Source: JAXHNE01 sp038316995 (GTDB lineage Bacteria; Patescibacteriota; Saccharimonadia; Saccharimonadales; JAXHNE01). From it: a DNA stretch of 19,913 nucleotides. This document shows, piece by piece, positions 6,636 to 13,939 of the stretch. The stretch spans positions 1-19,913 of the forward strand of contig JBBQAZ010000017.1 of the NCBI GenBank assembly GCA_038316995.1, given 5' to 3'. Within the stretch, counting starts at the first letter, position 1. Every line of letters starts with the position of its first letter. The translations under genes were made by a program, and so were the position numbers. The notes beneath the pieces were generated by a model. That model worked only from the letters and a program-made list of their open reading frames with translations, was not told the origin of the DNA and ran no database searches.

Positions 6636-7322
6636 ATGATTAGATCAATTCAAAGTAAGATTTCAATAATTGTTGCGGCTCTACTGGTTGTCACTACGTC
6701 GCTTCCGGTAATTGCTGCGGCACATGACGGTGAGGAACACACCGAGGAACAAGCAACTGCAATTCGTGAAAAAGTAGAGGAACGACAAAAGAAAGCCCGT
6801 TTGACAACTGATGAAAAGCAATCAGTTCGAGACGATAAAAAAGCCGAGCGCATACAAGAAGCCTGTGAGCGCAGAGTTGCCAAGATTGAAGAGTCCATGA
6901 AGCGTCTTACAGGATTGGCCGAAAAGCATCTTGGAACTATGAATTCATTTTATGAACGCGTTCAAGGTTTTTATGACTCAGGTCAGCTGACAGTAAGTAA
7001 TTATGATGAATTGAACCAAGCAGTTAAGAATTCACAAACTGCGGCATATGTTGAAGTAGAAGCACTTTCGGAGCTTACGATTGATATTGATTGTACGGAT
7101 CCTGAAGTTGCTAGCGACGTACGAGCTTATAAAGCAACAGTTAACGAGACAAAAGACTCACTTAAAGCTTATAGAAAATCACTCGTTGCTCTTATTAGTG
7201 CCATGAAGTCTGCCTCAGCGGTGGATAGAGACGAATCTACGAATTCTTCAGAAGAACAAGCTGATGACGATGCCACAGAAACGCAGCAACCAGCGGCAAC
7301 AAACGAAGAAGAGGAAAACTAA
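6636..7322 (+). CDS. Secreted alpha-helical protein, unknown function
   Basis: 228 residues with a signal peptide (about 1-28, ending VIAAAHD). The body is highly charged and helical and likely coiled-coil over about 35-110, and the C-terminal tail (about 198-228) is acidic and disordered, rich in Glu, Ser, Thr and Gln. Two cysteines, one in QEACERR and one in IDCTDPE, could form a disulfide linking helices. No catalytic motif was recognised. It is coupled (1-nt gap) to a prepilin-like gene, so the pair may form a surface or pilus-associated structure. The function is not known. Confidence 0.75.
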   Translation: MIRSIQSKISIIVAALLVVTTSLPVIAAAHDGEEHTEEQATAIREKVEERQKKARLTTDEKQSVRDDKKAERIQEACERRVAKIEESMKRLTGLAEKHLGTMNSFYERVQGFYDSGQLTVSNYDELNQAVKNSQTAAYVEVEALSELTIDIDCTDPEVASDVRAYKATVNETKDSLKAYRKSLVALISAMKSASAVDRDESTNSSEEQADDDATETQQPAATNEEEEN

Positions 7323-7323
7323 C

Positions 7324-7602
7324 ATGATAAAGCAACTAATGAAGAACAAACAAGGCTTTAGCGCAGTAGAAATGATAGTAATACTCGTGATTATTGCTAG
7401 TGTTGGTTTTGTTGGTTACAGGGTATTCCAAGGTCAACAAACATCAAATGAAACTACAGGAACAACCGAAACCGTAAACAAATCAGACCCACCTATAGAA
7501 AATTCAGATGACTTACAAAACGCCGAAGAAGATTTAAACAACATGAATATTGATAATCTCGATTCAACAGAACTTGAACAAGCTGAAGCAGATTTACTAT
7601 AG
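7324..7602 (+). CDS. Type IV prepilin-like protein, short
   Basis: 92 residues. The class III signal is clear: a basic leader ending in Gly11, then FSAVEMIVILVIIASVGF with Glu at +5 of the mature protein, as recognised by prepilin peptidase PilD. The remainder is short, about 60 residues, and Asn/Asp/Glu/Thr-rich with a repeated AE-x-DL motif (AEEDL and AEADL). It lacks the usual beta-sheet head and Cys pair, so it is more likely a minor or pseudopilin. The start at 7324 is chosen over an in-frame upstream start because the prepilin signal begins here and GAGGA lies just upstream. Confidence 0.8.
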   Translation: MIKQLMKNKQGFSAVEMIVILVIIASVGFVGYRVFQGQQTSNETTGTTETVNKSDPPIENSDDLQNAEEDLNNMNIDNLDSTELEQAEADLL

Positions 7603-7645
7603 TTTCTGACCCCAAATAATTAGCTAACGTTATATTTTCAGAATA

Positions 7646-7666
7646 CTAAGTTTCATTCAAACTTAG
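7646..7666 (-). terminator. Hairpin overlapping the YggT gene stop
   Basis: CTAAGTTT (7646-7653) pairs with AAACTTAG (7659-7666) around a 5-nt loop, and the stem includes the stop codon. There is only a weak T-run, so termination is uncertain. Confidence 0.35.
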
Positions 7667-8044
7667 AAATTTGGTAATTCCCCAGGCAATAAGACCGTAT
7701 ACCGCAATTGCAACCAAAATGCTCGGCTCAAAAACTGACTGAGTGTTCCCTGCTTCTGTACTTGAAACACCAAAGATCGTATCAAAAGGCGCACTCAATA
7801 CTCCACTGACTGTATAGATTAAATCAACAAAAGCATTCCCACTATTGGCTCCAAATAATTTCAAGAGCATTCTGATACCTAGTAGCATCGCTATTAGTCC
7901 ATAAATATACCAAATCAAGTTAACAGTAGTCGTTTTACCATCACCACTTGTTTTTACAGTGTTTGTTCGTTCTTCTACTACTGCACCCTCTTCATTTACA
8001 CCACGATTCACAGTTTGAATTTCTTTTCTTTCAATATCAGCCAT
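7646..8044 (-). CDS. YggT-family integral membrane protein
   Basis: 132 residues. A charged cytoplasmic N-terminus (about 1-42) is followed by two membrane helices (about 44-66 and 108-128) flanking a YggT-like loop with LSAPFDTIFG. YggT proteins are small inner-membrane proteins implicated in osmotic or division-related functions, with no defined reaction. The start lies 1 nt after the upstream gene stop (TAATATG) and AGGA precedes it, so the two genes form an operon. Confidence 0.8.
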   Translation of the reverse strand: MADIERKEIQTVNRGVNEEGAVVEERTNTVKTSGDGKTTTVNLIWYIYGLIAMLLGIRMLLKLFGANSGNAFVDLIYTVSGVLSAPFDTIFGVSSTEAGNTQSVFEPSILVAIAVYGLIAWGITKFLSLNET

Positions 8045-8045
8045 A

Positions 8046-8294
8046 TTATTTCCTAAATGCCTTTACGATTGCCAGTAAGATAACAGAACCGATTACAGCA
8101 ACTACTAAACTATAGATGTTAAAACCTGTAACGTCTTGGGCTCCAAATTGATTAAACACAAATCCACCAATAAAAGCACCGATAATACCTACAATTATAT
8201 TCGCCAAAGCACCTTGTTCTGCATCTGTGTTCATGATTTTTGAGGCTATCCAGCCTGCTAGAGCACCAAAGATTAACCATAGTATTATTCCCAT
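8046..8294 (-). CDS. GlsB/YeaQ/YmgE-family (transglycosylase-associated) membrane protein
   Basis: 82 residues with three short membrane helices and the family pattern GALAGWIASKIM at the start, GxIGAFIGGF in the middle and a basic C-terminus. Family members are stress-induced small membrane proteins of unclear biochemistry. A ribosome binding site GGAG (8300-8303) lies 5 nt upstream, and a TATAGT -10 box (8314-8319) lies beyond, so this operon is leadered. Confidence 0.9.
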   Translation of the reverse strand: MGIILWLIFGALAGWIASKIMNTDAEQGALANIIVGIIGAFIGGFVFNQFGAQDVTGFNIYSLVVAVIGSVILLAIVKAFRK

Positions 8295-8438
8295 AACATC
8301 TCCAATCCTTATTACTATAATGTATTTAGTATACTCCCAATTTGGAACAAATTATGTAAGGCATGTCACAAAGTGCTGGTAGGATAATAATGTTTGCCAT
8401 ATCGCATTAGAAATAACTTCTATGGAATACAGAATAAT

Positions 8439-8999
8439 TTAAGGAATTTTTTCAATAGCCTCTAAGATTTCAGGAAATTTTTTGTAATCCGGACTGAGTT
8501 CCGTATTAAAATGTCCCTGGCCTTCAAACACGTATAATTCACCTTCTGTCTGCTTTGCTAGAAACTCGGCATGCTCAAGTGGGCAGTGTGGATCGTTGTC
8601 GGAATGGATAAACTGAAAGCTAGCACAATGAGCTTTAATAAACTTAAAATCCAGCGGCTCTACAAACAAGTCATTTAATGTGTCCCAACCGAGGTTGTCA
8701 GTAAATACTCCAACAAGAATCGCACCTTTTATTTTTGTATCTTTAGGTAGGTGTTGCAATAAATTCAATATTTCAACCGCTCCGGATGAATGGCCTATAA
8801 TAATCGTCTCATCGTTGAATTCAAAACCCTTATTGGATAGCAAGAACTTGGTATACGTCTCCGTGCTTGGTTTATCTGCATCAGGAAGCTGTGGTAACCA
8901 GACTTTATGCCCAGCTCCAATTAGCGCGCCCTTAAGCCACATGAACCAATTTGAATCCGGGCTTGCATCCGTGCCGTGAAGTATTAAAAAATTCGCCAT
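8439..8999 (-). CDS. RBBP9/YdeN-type serine hydrolase (alpha/beta hydrolase)
   Basis: 186 residues, the usual length for the family. The N-terminal LILHGTD precedes the nucleophile elbow GHSSG (Ser in IIIGHSSGAVEIL), the acid is in HSDNDPHCP, and the histidine is in GQGHFN near the C-terminus. This gives a Ser-Asp-His triad without a lid domain. Substrates of this family are mostly unknown esters or peptides. Transcription should start almost at the ATG, because an extended -10 (TGA-TATGAT, 9006-9014) ends 6 nt upstream. Confidence 0.9.
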   Translation of the reverse strand: MANFLILHGTDASPDSNWFMWLKGALIGAGHKVWLPQLPDADKPSTETYTKFLLSNKGFEFNDETIIIGHSSGAVEILNLLQHLPKDTKIKGAILVGVFTDNLGWDTLNDLFVEPLDFKFIKAHCASFQFIHSDNDPHCPLEHAEFLAKQTEGELYVFEGQGHFNTELSPDYKKFPEILEAIEKIP

Positions 9000-9005
9000 T
9001 TCCCT

Positions 9006-9014
9006 ATCATATCA
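9006..9014 (-). promoter_or_regulatory. Extended -10 leaderless promoter of the serine hydrolase
   Basis: On the minus strand TGA-TATGAT is followed by 6 nt and then the ATG at 8999. Confidence 0.5.
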
Positions 9015-9130
9015 AAAAAACACATTGTTTTTGCTGGAGTCCACATTGCTACACTTCAATAGTAAACCTGAACAAAGATAATCAGTGGTTAATAGACTCT
9101 GTTTATAAGCGTTTTTGTGACGCCATAATG

Positions 9131-9136
9131 TAGAAT
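9131..9136 (+). promoter_or_regulatory. -10 box, leaderless promoter of the DUF389 gene
   Basis: TAGAAT ends 8 nt before the ATG at 9145; no ribosome binding site is present. Confidence 0.45.
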
Positions 9137-9144
9137 AGATACTA

Positions 9145-9795
9145 ATGTTTAAAAGAATCATAAGAACACTAAAGCAAAATTCGTTAGATGTTCATCCACA
9201 GTATTTAAATAAGAAGTACAAAACATTGATAAAAAAAGGGCGCCCAGGGATCTATTTTTTTGTAATGGCAACTTCAAGTGCCGCAATCGCTACTATGGGG
9301 TTTATTATGAATAGCCCCTCTGTTATCATCGGCGCCATGGTTATATCGCCACTTCTCTACCCCGTTGTGCTTGCTGGATCTGCACTGTCACAAAGAGAGT
9401 GGCGCGAATTTGTAAAACTTATCAAATTACTAGGCTACGGTGCTTTTGCTGTTGTGGCAATCAGCGTCATATTATCGGTACTGATTCCTTTTGATTATCA
9501 GTCAGAAATTCAGGATAGGCTAGCATCTTCCCCGCTCCAATATTTAGTAGTCGCAGTAGTTTCTGGAATTGCTGGAACGTTCGCCTATTATTGGCCAAAG
9601 GTTTCGGAAACAATTACAGGAGTTGGAATATCGGTTGCATTGGTGCCACCATTTGTCATGGTCGGGGTTGCTGTTGGTAACGCGGATACTTTGCTGTTAG
9701 CCAAAAGTTCACTGATTGTATTATTGAACGTCATTGGAATAATGTTAGGTTCGGCAGTCGCTTTTATTAACATCAAACGTTACGCCGCTAAATGA
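9145..9795 (+). CDS. DUF389-family integral membrane protein
   Basis: 216 residues with about five membrane helices. The DUF389 hallmark NSPSVIIGAMVISPLLYPVV is split across helix 2 (residues about 52-72), and a late VALVPPFVMVGVA motif follows. The family is widespread but functionally undefined. The N-terminus (about 1-30) is basic and cytoplasmic. Shorter DUF389 proteins lacking the N-terminal domain of the 400-residue versions are common in small genomes. The gene is convergent with the tiny membrane protein downstream. Confidence 0.88.
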   Translation: MFKRIIRTLKQNSLDVHPQYLNKKYKTLIKKGRPGIYFFVMATSSAAIATMGFIMNSPSVIIGAMVISPLLYPVVLAGSALSQREWREFVKLIKLLGYGAFAVVAISVILSVLIPFDYQSEIQDRLASSPLQYLVVAVVSGIAGTFAYYWPKVSETITGVGISVALVPPFVMVGVAVGNADTLLLAKSSLIVLLNVIGIMLGSAVAFINIKRYAAK

Positions 9796-9816
9796 TTTAT
9801 GGCAGTTTTTACTTAA

Positions 9817-10005
9817 TTAATTTTGATTAGTTTTTCTTGTAGATAAATACATCCCAAGAACAACCGCCCCAAAAATAATTAGTCCAATCCCTATCCAAAC
9901 CGGATTCGTTGAATCTCCATTAGATAAAGAACTGCCCAATAATGTGCCAATTCCGACCAGTATAAAACCGAACGAAATCATTCCAAATAGTTTATTCTTT
10001 GTCAT
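9817..10005 (-). CDS. Small two-helix membrane protein
   Basis: 62 residues with two hydrophobic helices (about 6-24 and 35-54) separated by an Asn/Ser/Asp loop and ending in a basic tail. No family was recognised. A TATACT box (10012-10017) ends 6 nt before the ATG, which supports a real, leaderless gene. Confidence 0.6.
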   Translation of the reverse strand: MTKNKLFGMISFGFILVGIGTLLGSSLSNGDSTNPVWIGIGLIIFGAVVLGMYLSTRKTNQN

Positions 10006-10011
10006 GCAATT

Positions 10012-10017
10012 AGTATA
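10012..10017 (-). promoter_or_regulatory. -10 box of the small membrane protein gene, leaderless
   Basis: TATACT on the minus strand lies 6 nt upstream of the ATG at 10005. Confidence 0.5.
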
Positions 10018-10128
10018 GCCTTATTAATACCTAAATTAAAATGCTTGTGGTGTGTAGGTTAAAGTTTAAGGACGATTACCAGGCTTCTGAAAATACTCGT
10101 AGGATATATGCATAAAAATTTTTTAATT

Positions 10129-10157
10129 AAAAAAGAGGCACTGATGTCGTGCCTCTT
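10129..10157 (-). terminator. Rho-independent terminator of a minus-strand small RNA
   Basis: AAGAGGCAC (10133-10141) pairs with GTGCCTCTT (10149-10157), 9 bp with a 7-nt loop. The A-run at 10129-10134 becomes a U6 tract on the minus strand. Confidence 0.8.
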
Positions 10158-10274
10158 AATTTATCGGGAAGACTTGCACCCACAGATGTGGCCTACGAAC
10201 TAACTGAACCATTGATCTAACTAACTTGACTGGCCACATATATAGTACAAAATGCTGTATCACATATGTCTTCC
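10130..10274 (-). ncRNA. Candidate structured small RNA of about 145 nt
   Basis: The 370-bp gap between two genes holds no open frame but a complete minus-strand RNA unit. It has a promoter-like TTGACG (10304-10309), a 17-bp spacer, TAATTT (10281-10286) and a terminator at its end. The predicted start (about 10274) coincides with the base of an outer 7-bp stem GGAAGAC/GTCTTCC (10268-10274 with 10167-10173). Inside is an 8-bp stem ATGTGGCC/GGCCACAT (10232-10239 with 10186-10193). Its apical region contains two copies of an AACTAACT motif. It does not show the conserved cores of SRP RNA, tmRNA or RNase P RNA. Confidence 0.6.
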
Positions 10275-10280
10275 TCGTAT

Positions 10281-10309
10281 AAATTAACAAATCACTAAAA
10301 CTACGTCAA
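10281..10309 (-). promoter_or_regulatory. Promoter of the candidate small RNA
   Basis: TTGACG at 10304-10309 and TAATTT at 10281-10286 are separated by 17 bp. The predicted start is at the first base of the RNA's outer stem. Confidence 0.5.
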
Positions 10310-10374
10310 TACTTTTTTATTTTTTATTGGTTTTAAGTTTGATGCTTTTATAATAACGTCGTTTTTTAGCTTGT

Positions 10375-10383
10375 TGGTATAAT
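10375..10383 (+). promoter_or_regulatory. Extended -10 leaderless promoter of the HAD-like gene
   Basis: TGG-TATAAT (TATAAT at 10378-10383) ends 7 nt before the ATG at 10391. Confidence 0.6.
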
Positions 10384-10390
10384 TAAGCGC

Positions 10391-10807
10391 ATGAACATAT
10401 ATCTGGATATTGATGGAACTATCATTACAAAAGACCTGAAACCGGCTAATGGGTTGGATGATTTTTTAAAATATATAACTCAAAATCACCAAGTATATTG
10501 GTTGACGACGCATTGTTATGGCGATGTCGAACCCGTAATAAATTTTCTAAAACCAATTATCTCCAAAAATGCGTATGAACATGCTCTAAAAATTAAACCA
10601 ACGTTGTGGCCAAGTGAAAAAATTGATGCAATAGATCAATCTGAGCCATTTCTGTGGTTTGATGATTACGTAATGCAAAATCAAATAAATGCTTTGAGAC
10701 AAAACGGACTGCTAGAAAATTGGATAAAGATAGATTTAGTCGCAAACCCAAATATCTTAATTGAACTAGTCGGTGACTTTCCAATTCCAATCAACGACGT
10801 CAAGTAA
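10391..10807 (+). CDS. HAD-like phosphatase-family protein
   Basis: 138 residues. Motif I is YLDIDGTI (nucleophile Asp6 and acid Asp8, DxDGT), motif II is the Thr in VYWLTTHC (about 39-42), a lysine around 69-76 may serve as motif III, and motif IV is the acidic pair in FLWFDDYV (about 90-92). It is short with no cap domain, as in cap-less HAD phosphatases of small substrates or nucleic-acid ends. Substrate unknown. It is convergent with the DUF2779 gene. Confidence 0.75.
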   Translation: MNIYLDIDGTIITKDLKPANGLDDFLKYITQNHQVYWLTTHCYGDVEPVINFLKPIISKNAYEHALKIKPTLWPSEKIDAIDQSEPFLWFDDYVMQNQINALRQNGLLENWIKIDLVANPNILIELVGDFPIPINDVK

Positions 10808-10876
10808 TTCAATGCATTTTTGGTTTTGGTATTCACGCTCTCAGGACTAAAAAAGATTGACCACAGACCGTTTAAA

Positions 10877-12238
10877 TCATATCTTTGTTAGTTTTTTGTA
10901 GATTTCTACCATAGCAAGGGTGTCTAGTTTGCAGTATTCAGTCAAATCAGACAGTATTTGTTCTTTTTGCGCAGGATGTTTACCGTCAAGCACTGCCTCC
11001 ATCCATAGTCGCTGCGCAGAAGCTCCCTCTTGTATGCCAAGCTCCTTGTAGCTCAGCTCTGGGCACAGCACAGGTAGTACATTTTTAATGCTTGAACTGC
11101 CGTCAAAGCGCGAGTCACTATACCACTTTTCTTTAAACGGAACCATCAAATCCACAACCCTGTCATTAATGGCTTGCATATCTTGTTTTATCTCCGGGTG
11201 CAATTCTCCAAGTTCATTATTACGCGCCTTTTCAAAGCCTTCGTACCAAACAATTACCGACCCTTCTTCACCAATGTCTACAATCAGCTGTTTGGCTAAC
11301 GGCAATGACGGATCAGAGTTATCCCTGTGCAGGTATTCTTTGTGTTCCAATTCCGCGGTTGGTAATTTTAGAATATGTAGTGAATATTGGAACGGAATTT
11401 GTTGGTATGGCCTGTGGCCGTCAAAGTACGGGACCAGGCTCATCATGGTTTCATAGTCCAAGAAATATAGCGGATACACCAAATTTTTCAAATAATTCTT
11501 TAGCTCACCCGCATTAATCACACGTTTTGGTTCTCCGGTTGTTGTTTCCGGTGGCTTGCTCACTAAGTTGTCATATATTTTAAGCCAGTCTTTCTTAGAT
11601 CCTAATTTTGCCAGGTGTGGCGCTGGGTCTGGCATTTCTGTCTGTCCTGCTACTTGTTTGGCCGCCTCCATGTTTATGACCGTCTCGGCGCTAAGCGCTT
11701 TTACTTTTGTAGTTACATTTGTGACTGTAGTTATTTTGTCGGCTTCAATTTCGCCGCTTCTTATGTATTTGTTATTAACATGAATCACAAATACATTTCT
11801 AATACTTAAACCAGTTCCTTGTAGCACCGCAACCTGAAAAGCCAGGTCCAGTTCGTGAATAGTTTTGGCGCTGGTGCTGCCTTTTATTTCGTATAGGTCT
11901 ACACTACCGTTTTTATTTATTACTAAAATGTCCGATATACAGGTAAAGCCGTTCCATTCAAACCTTGGCTGAAACAGTACCTTGTTACCCGCTTCTATGG
12001 CGTCTTGGGTACGACTTGGCATAGTCGCGTAGCTCTTATTCTTGTCCGCAAAATCAAAGCCTATAGTTATCCCGCCCTCAAACAAAGATTCGCCGTATTG
12101 CTCAAACTGGTTTCCAGAGTCAAATAAGACTTGGGTGTTGGCATCAACTGGCGGGATTTTAGTCGGATCGTTCTTTTTTACCCACAGCCATGCCGGGTGT
12201 TTTAAATAAAGCATATAGTCGGATTTTGATAGTTGCAT
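10877..12238 (-). CDS. DUF2779 protein with an N-terminal PD-(D/E)XK nuclease-like domain
   Basis: 453 residues from the chosen ATG at 12238. Residues about 1-200 resemble a RecB/Cas4-like PD-(D/E)XK nuclease: the pattern ISDILVI (Asp103) and DLYEIKG (Glu117-x-Lys119) carries the catalytic set. Residues about 255-453 are DUF2779, an RNase H-fold DEDD-exonuclease-like domain with FLDYET (Asp261, Glu263) and a late CKLDTLAMVEIY. No Cys cluster for an Fe-S centre is seen. The upstream ATG at 12298 lies inside the divergent gene; the later start is preferred because residues from QLSKSDYMLYLKHP match the family start and TATAGT (12248-12253) lies 9 nt upstream. Probably a DNA or RNA nuclease. Confidence 0.82.
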   Translation of the reverse strand: MQLSKSDYMLYLKHPAWLWVKKNDPTKIPPVDANTQVLFDSGNQFEQYGESLFEGGITIGFDFADKNKSYATMPSRTQDAIEAGNKVLFQPRFEWNGFTCISDILVINKNGSVDLYEIKGSTSAKTIHELDLAFQVAVLQGTGLSIRNVFVIHVNNKYIRSGEIEADKITTVTNVTTKVKALSAETVINMEAAKQVAGQTEMPDPAPHLAKLGSKKDWLKIYDNLVSKPPETTTGEPKRVINAGELKNYLKNLVYPLYFLDYETMMSLVPYFDGHRPYQQIPFQYSLHILKLPTAELEHKEYLHRDNSDPSLPLAKQLIVDIGEEGSVIVWYEGFEKARNNELGELHPEIKQDMQAINDRVVDLMVPFKEKWYSDSRFDGSSSIKNVLPVLCPELSYKELGIQEGASAQRLWMEAVLDGKHPAQKEQILSDLTEYCKLDTLAMVEIYKKLTKI

Positions 12239-12247
12239 ATAGGTATA

Positions 12248-12271
12248 ACTATAGCTTATATTTGCTAAACT
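12248..12271. promoter_or_regulatory. Divergent leaderless promoters, DUF2779 and coiled-coil genes
   Basis: On the minus strand TATAGT (12248-12253) ends 9 nt before the DUF2779 ATG (12238). On the plus strand TGC-TAAACT (TAAACT at 12266-12271) ends 6 nt before the ATG at 12278. The two -10 boxes are only 12 bp apart, so the polymerases must compete. Confidence 0.5.
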
Positions 12272-12277
12272 AAACGT

Positions 12278-12529
12278 ATGAATGGCCATATAATCCAAGA
12301 TCTAAAGCAGTTTATAGCAGCAGCAGTGAGCCAAGAGACATCAATTATTACGGAAGATATTTCAAGATTAGATACAAAAATCGATAAACTAGATAAGAAG
12401 TTAGATGATAAAACAAATGTAATACTGGGCGCTGTTGGCGATACTACCAGTCCTCGGTTTGAAGCGGTAGAGGCTGAGGTGGTTGAGTTAGATACGCGGG
12501 TTACTAAGTTAGAGTCAGCTACTTCTTAA
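12278..12529 (+). CDS. Small coiled-coil protein
   Basis: 83 residues, fully helical in composition. Residues about 28-48 (DISRLDTKIDKLDKKLDD) and about 62-83 (AVEAEVVELDTRVTKLES) show heptad hydrophobic spacing of coiled coils. No signal peptide and no known domain. It is divergent from the DUF2779 nuclease and shares a 39-bp promoter region, so the two may be co-regulated or interact. No function is assigned. Confidence 0.6.
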   Translation: MNGHIIQDLKQFIAAAVSQETSIITEDISRLDTKIDKLDKKLDDKTNVILGAVGDTTSPRFEAVEAEVVELDTRVTKLESATS

Positions 12530-12563
12530 ATCTTGACGGTGCGCTTTGCTCACACCTGTTCAA

Positions 12564-12593
12564 CATACTTTTGACTACAGTCTCAAAAGTATG
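12564..12593. repeat. Perfect 11-bp inverted repeat
   Basis: CATACTTTTGA (12564-12574) pairs with TCAAAAGTATG (12583-12593) around an 8-nt loop. It lies in a gene-free stretch and has no T-tract on either side, so it is not an obvious terminator. Confidence 0.7.
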
Positions 12594-12674
12594 CAAAAAG
12601 ACCGCAGCGGGCAGGAATAACGGCTATTGTCTGAATATAAAAAAGTACTGTTCCTGCGGAACTCCCGTTGGTCG

Positions 12675-12706
12675 GCCAAAATAGTAATTTATAGGAGTAT
12701 TTTGGC
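12675..12706. repeat. 9-bp inverted repeat
   Basis: GCCAAAATA (12675-12683) pairs with TATTTTGGC (12698-12706) around a 14-nt loop; no T-tract follows. Confidence 0.6.
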
Positions 12707-12723
12707 TGGTCCTCGGAATCCAT

Positions 12724-12954
12724 TCAGAACTTTTTAATATCCATGCATCGGTTTTCCTGCCAATGCTGGATTAACTCATCGGCTGAATTCGCAGCGCAAA
12801 CTCCCACGTTTTTTTAGAGCCAGGATGTGCTCAAATTATACAAACCGAGGTCCGCAAACTTTGTTGTTTTGACACTCACTTCCTCAGGAACCAAAAAATG
12901 GGCATAAACTCCAAAACTCAACGTGGCATTCAAGCCGTTATTATTATCGGTTTT
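12724..12954 (-). pseudogene. Possible decayed coding remnant, one in-frame stop
   Basis: One minus-strand frame of 77 codons between two TGA codons has protein-like composition. It includes NATLSFGVYAHFLVPEEVSV, then KFADLGLYNLSTSWL, a TAA at an A7 run, then ANSADELIQHWQENRC and MDIKKF before the stop. It has no start codon in a sensible place. It could be the tail of a gene disrupted by the neighbouring operon, or chance. Confidence 0.25.
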
Positions 12955-12965
12955 TCAAGATAGTA

Positions 12966-13478
12966 TTAAATTGATAGCTTTTCGTTAATAACTTTAGATA
13001 ATTCATCATCTGTCATTTCCTTTATATCCCTAAATCTTACTAATGGCAGTCCGGATTCTTTGAGTATTCTTTCAACTTCAAAGTCTCTATTTATGCGATC
13101 GTCCTTGTCGTGACTCCAGTCATCTAGTTCTATTGCAAGCAGAGGCTTCAAGTTATCCCTGTCGCAAATAACATAATCTATAGTTTTTCGGTTTACGTGT
13201 GCAAAAGCTGATTTCCAGTTTTGACCAACAACTTTATGATCCACTAAAGCCGACAAAGGAATTTGAGGGAAAACATAATATTCATCAGAGATTACCCCTT
13301 CTATGCGTTTAAAAAAGGATTGCTCTGCATTAGTTACCAAAAATGGCTTTTTTTGATATTTGTACTCTGTTTTGGTTCCAGCAGGACGATCACCACCATT
13401 GTTCTTGTCTTTTAAAAACCGGAATAAAATAATAGCAGCGAGTAACGCAATAGGCCAAAATGTCAGTAAAATATCCAT
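12966..13478 (-). CDS. Membrane-anchored DUF2726 nuclease-like protein
   Basis: 170 residues. An N-terminal membrane helix (about 4-20) is followed by a basic linker and a DUF2726 domain (about 45-165). DUF2726 is related to the PD-(D/E)XK/Vsr-like fold. The visible acidic pattern is DYVICD (Asp101, Asp106), LAIELDDWSH (Glu117, Asp119) and a later RDFEVERILKESGLPLVRFR, as in the family. Active-site integrity was not tested. It is the third gene of the AbrB operon, with only 5 nt between the preceding stop and its ATG, so it likely acts with the EVE-like protein. Confidence 0.8.
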   Translation of the reverse strand: MDILLTFWPIALLAAIILFRFLKDKNNGGDRPAGTKTEYKYQKKPFLVTNAEQSFFKRIEGVISDEYYVFPQIPLSALVDHKVVGQNWKSAFAHVNRKTIDYVICDRDNLKPLLAIELDDWSHDKDDRINRDFEVERILKESGLPLVRFRDIKEMTDDELSKVINEKLSI

Positions 13479-13483
13479 GATTA

Positions 13484-13933
13484 TTATTCTTTCAACTCAG
13501 TTAATTTCGGAATGATTATTTCATTAATAATTTTCCTAGATTTTGGTTGGTTGCTCATCTTTAATATGGTTGGTCGGTATGATCCGTTAATTTTAAATGG
13601 CTGGCTTGTATAATCTTTAATCCAGTCTACTCCTAAACTATGATTGTCGGTCGTTGACTTAGTGCAAACCCCTATGGCTTTAATCCAAGTTGACTTAAAA
13701 TCACCGTCCATTTGCTTTGCAATAAGTATGTCGCCCGGATTGACCTGAAGAAGTATAGGAAGTTGCCGCAGATAGCTTGGACTTTTTTCTAAGTGTGAAT
13801 GCCACCCTAGTTTCCATTCGCCGCTTTTTACCCACTCTTGAAGTTGCTCTCCATTCCCTGGCTTCTTATCTTCAAGGTGCCACCCACCATAAATTGTGCC
13901 AACCATGAAATATTTTGTGTTTTCATTTAACAT
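13484..13933 (-). CDS. EVE/PUA-like domain protein, candidate modified-base reader
   Basis: 149 residues made up of a single domain. The pattern is that of stand-alone EVE/PUA-like domains and of the N-terminal parts of some McrB-like proteins: MVGTIYGGWHLEDK at the start, LQVNPGDILIAKQMDG in the middle (the GD turn), then WIKAIGVCTKS and LGVDWI before the C-terminal part. EVE domains bind modified cytosines in DNA or RNA, so it probably recognises modified nucleic acid; this is family inference. It is the second gene of the AbrB operon: GGAG in the AbrB 3' end lies 9 nt before its ATG. Confidence 0.65.
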   Translation of the reverse strand: MLNENTKYFMVGTIYGGWHLEDKKPGNGEQLQEWVKSGEWKLGWHSHLEKSPSYLRQLPILLQVNPGDILIAKQMDGDFKSTWIKAIGVCTKSTTDNHSLGVDWIKDYTSQPFKINGSYRPTILKMSNQPKSRKIINEIIIPKLTELKE

Positions 13934-13939
13934 ATTTAC

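Larger units (their letters stand above)
12530..12965. other. Gene-free 436-bp stretch with hairpins and a decayed reading frame
   Basis: No intact gene of useful length lies here. It holds the inverted repeat at 12564-12593, a second at 12675-12706 (GCCAAAATA/TATTTTGGC), a third pairing GCAGGAA (12611-12617) with TTCCTGC (12651-12657), and a minus frame at 12724-12954 interrupted by one stop. Confidence 0.6.
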
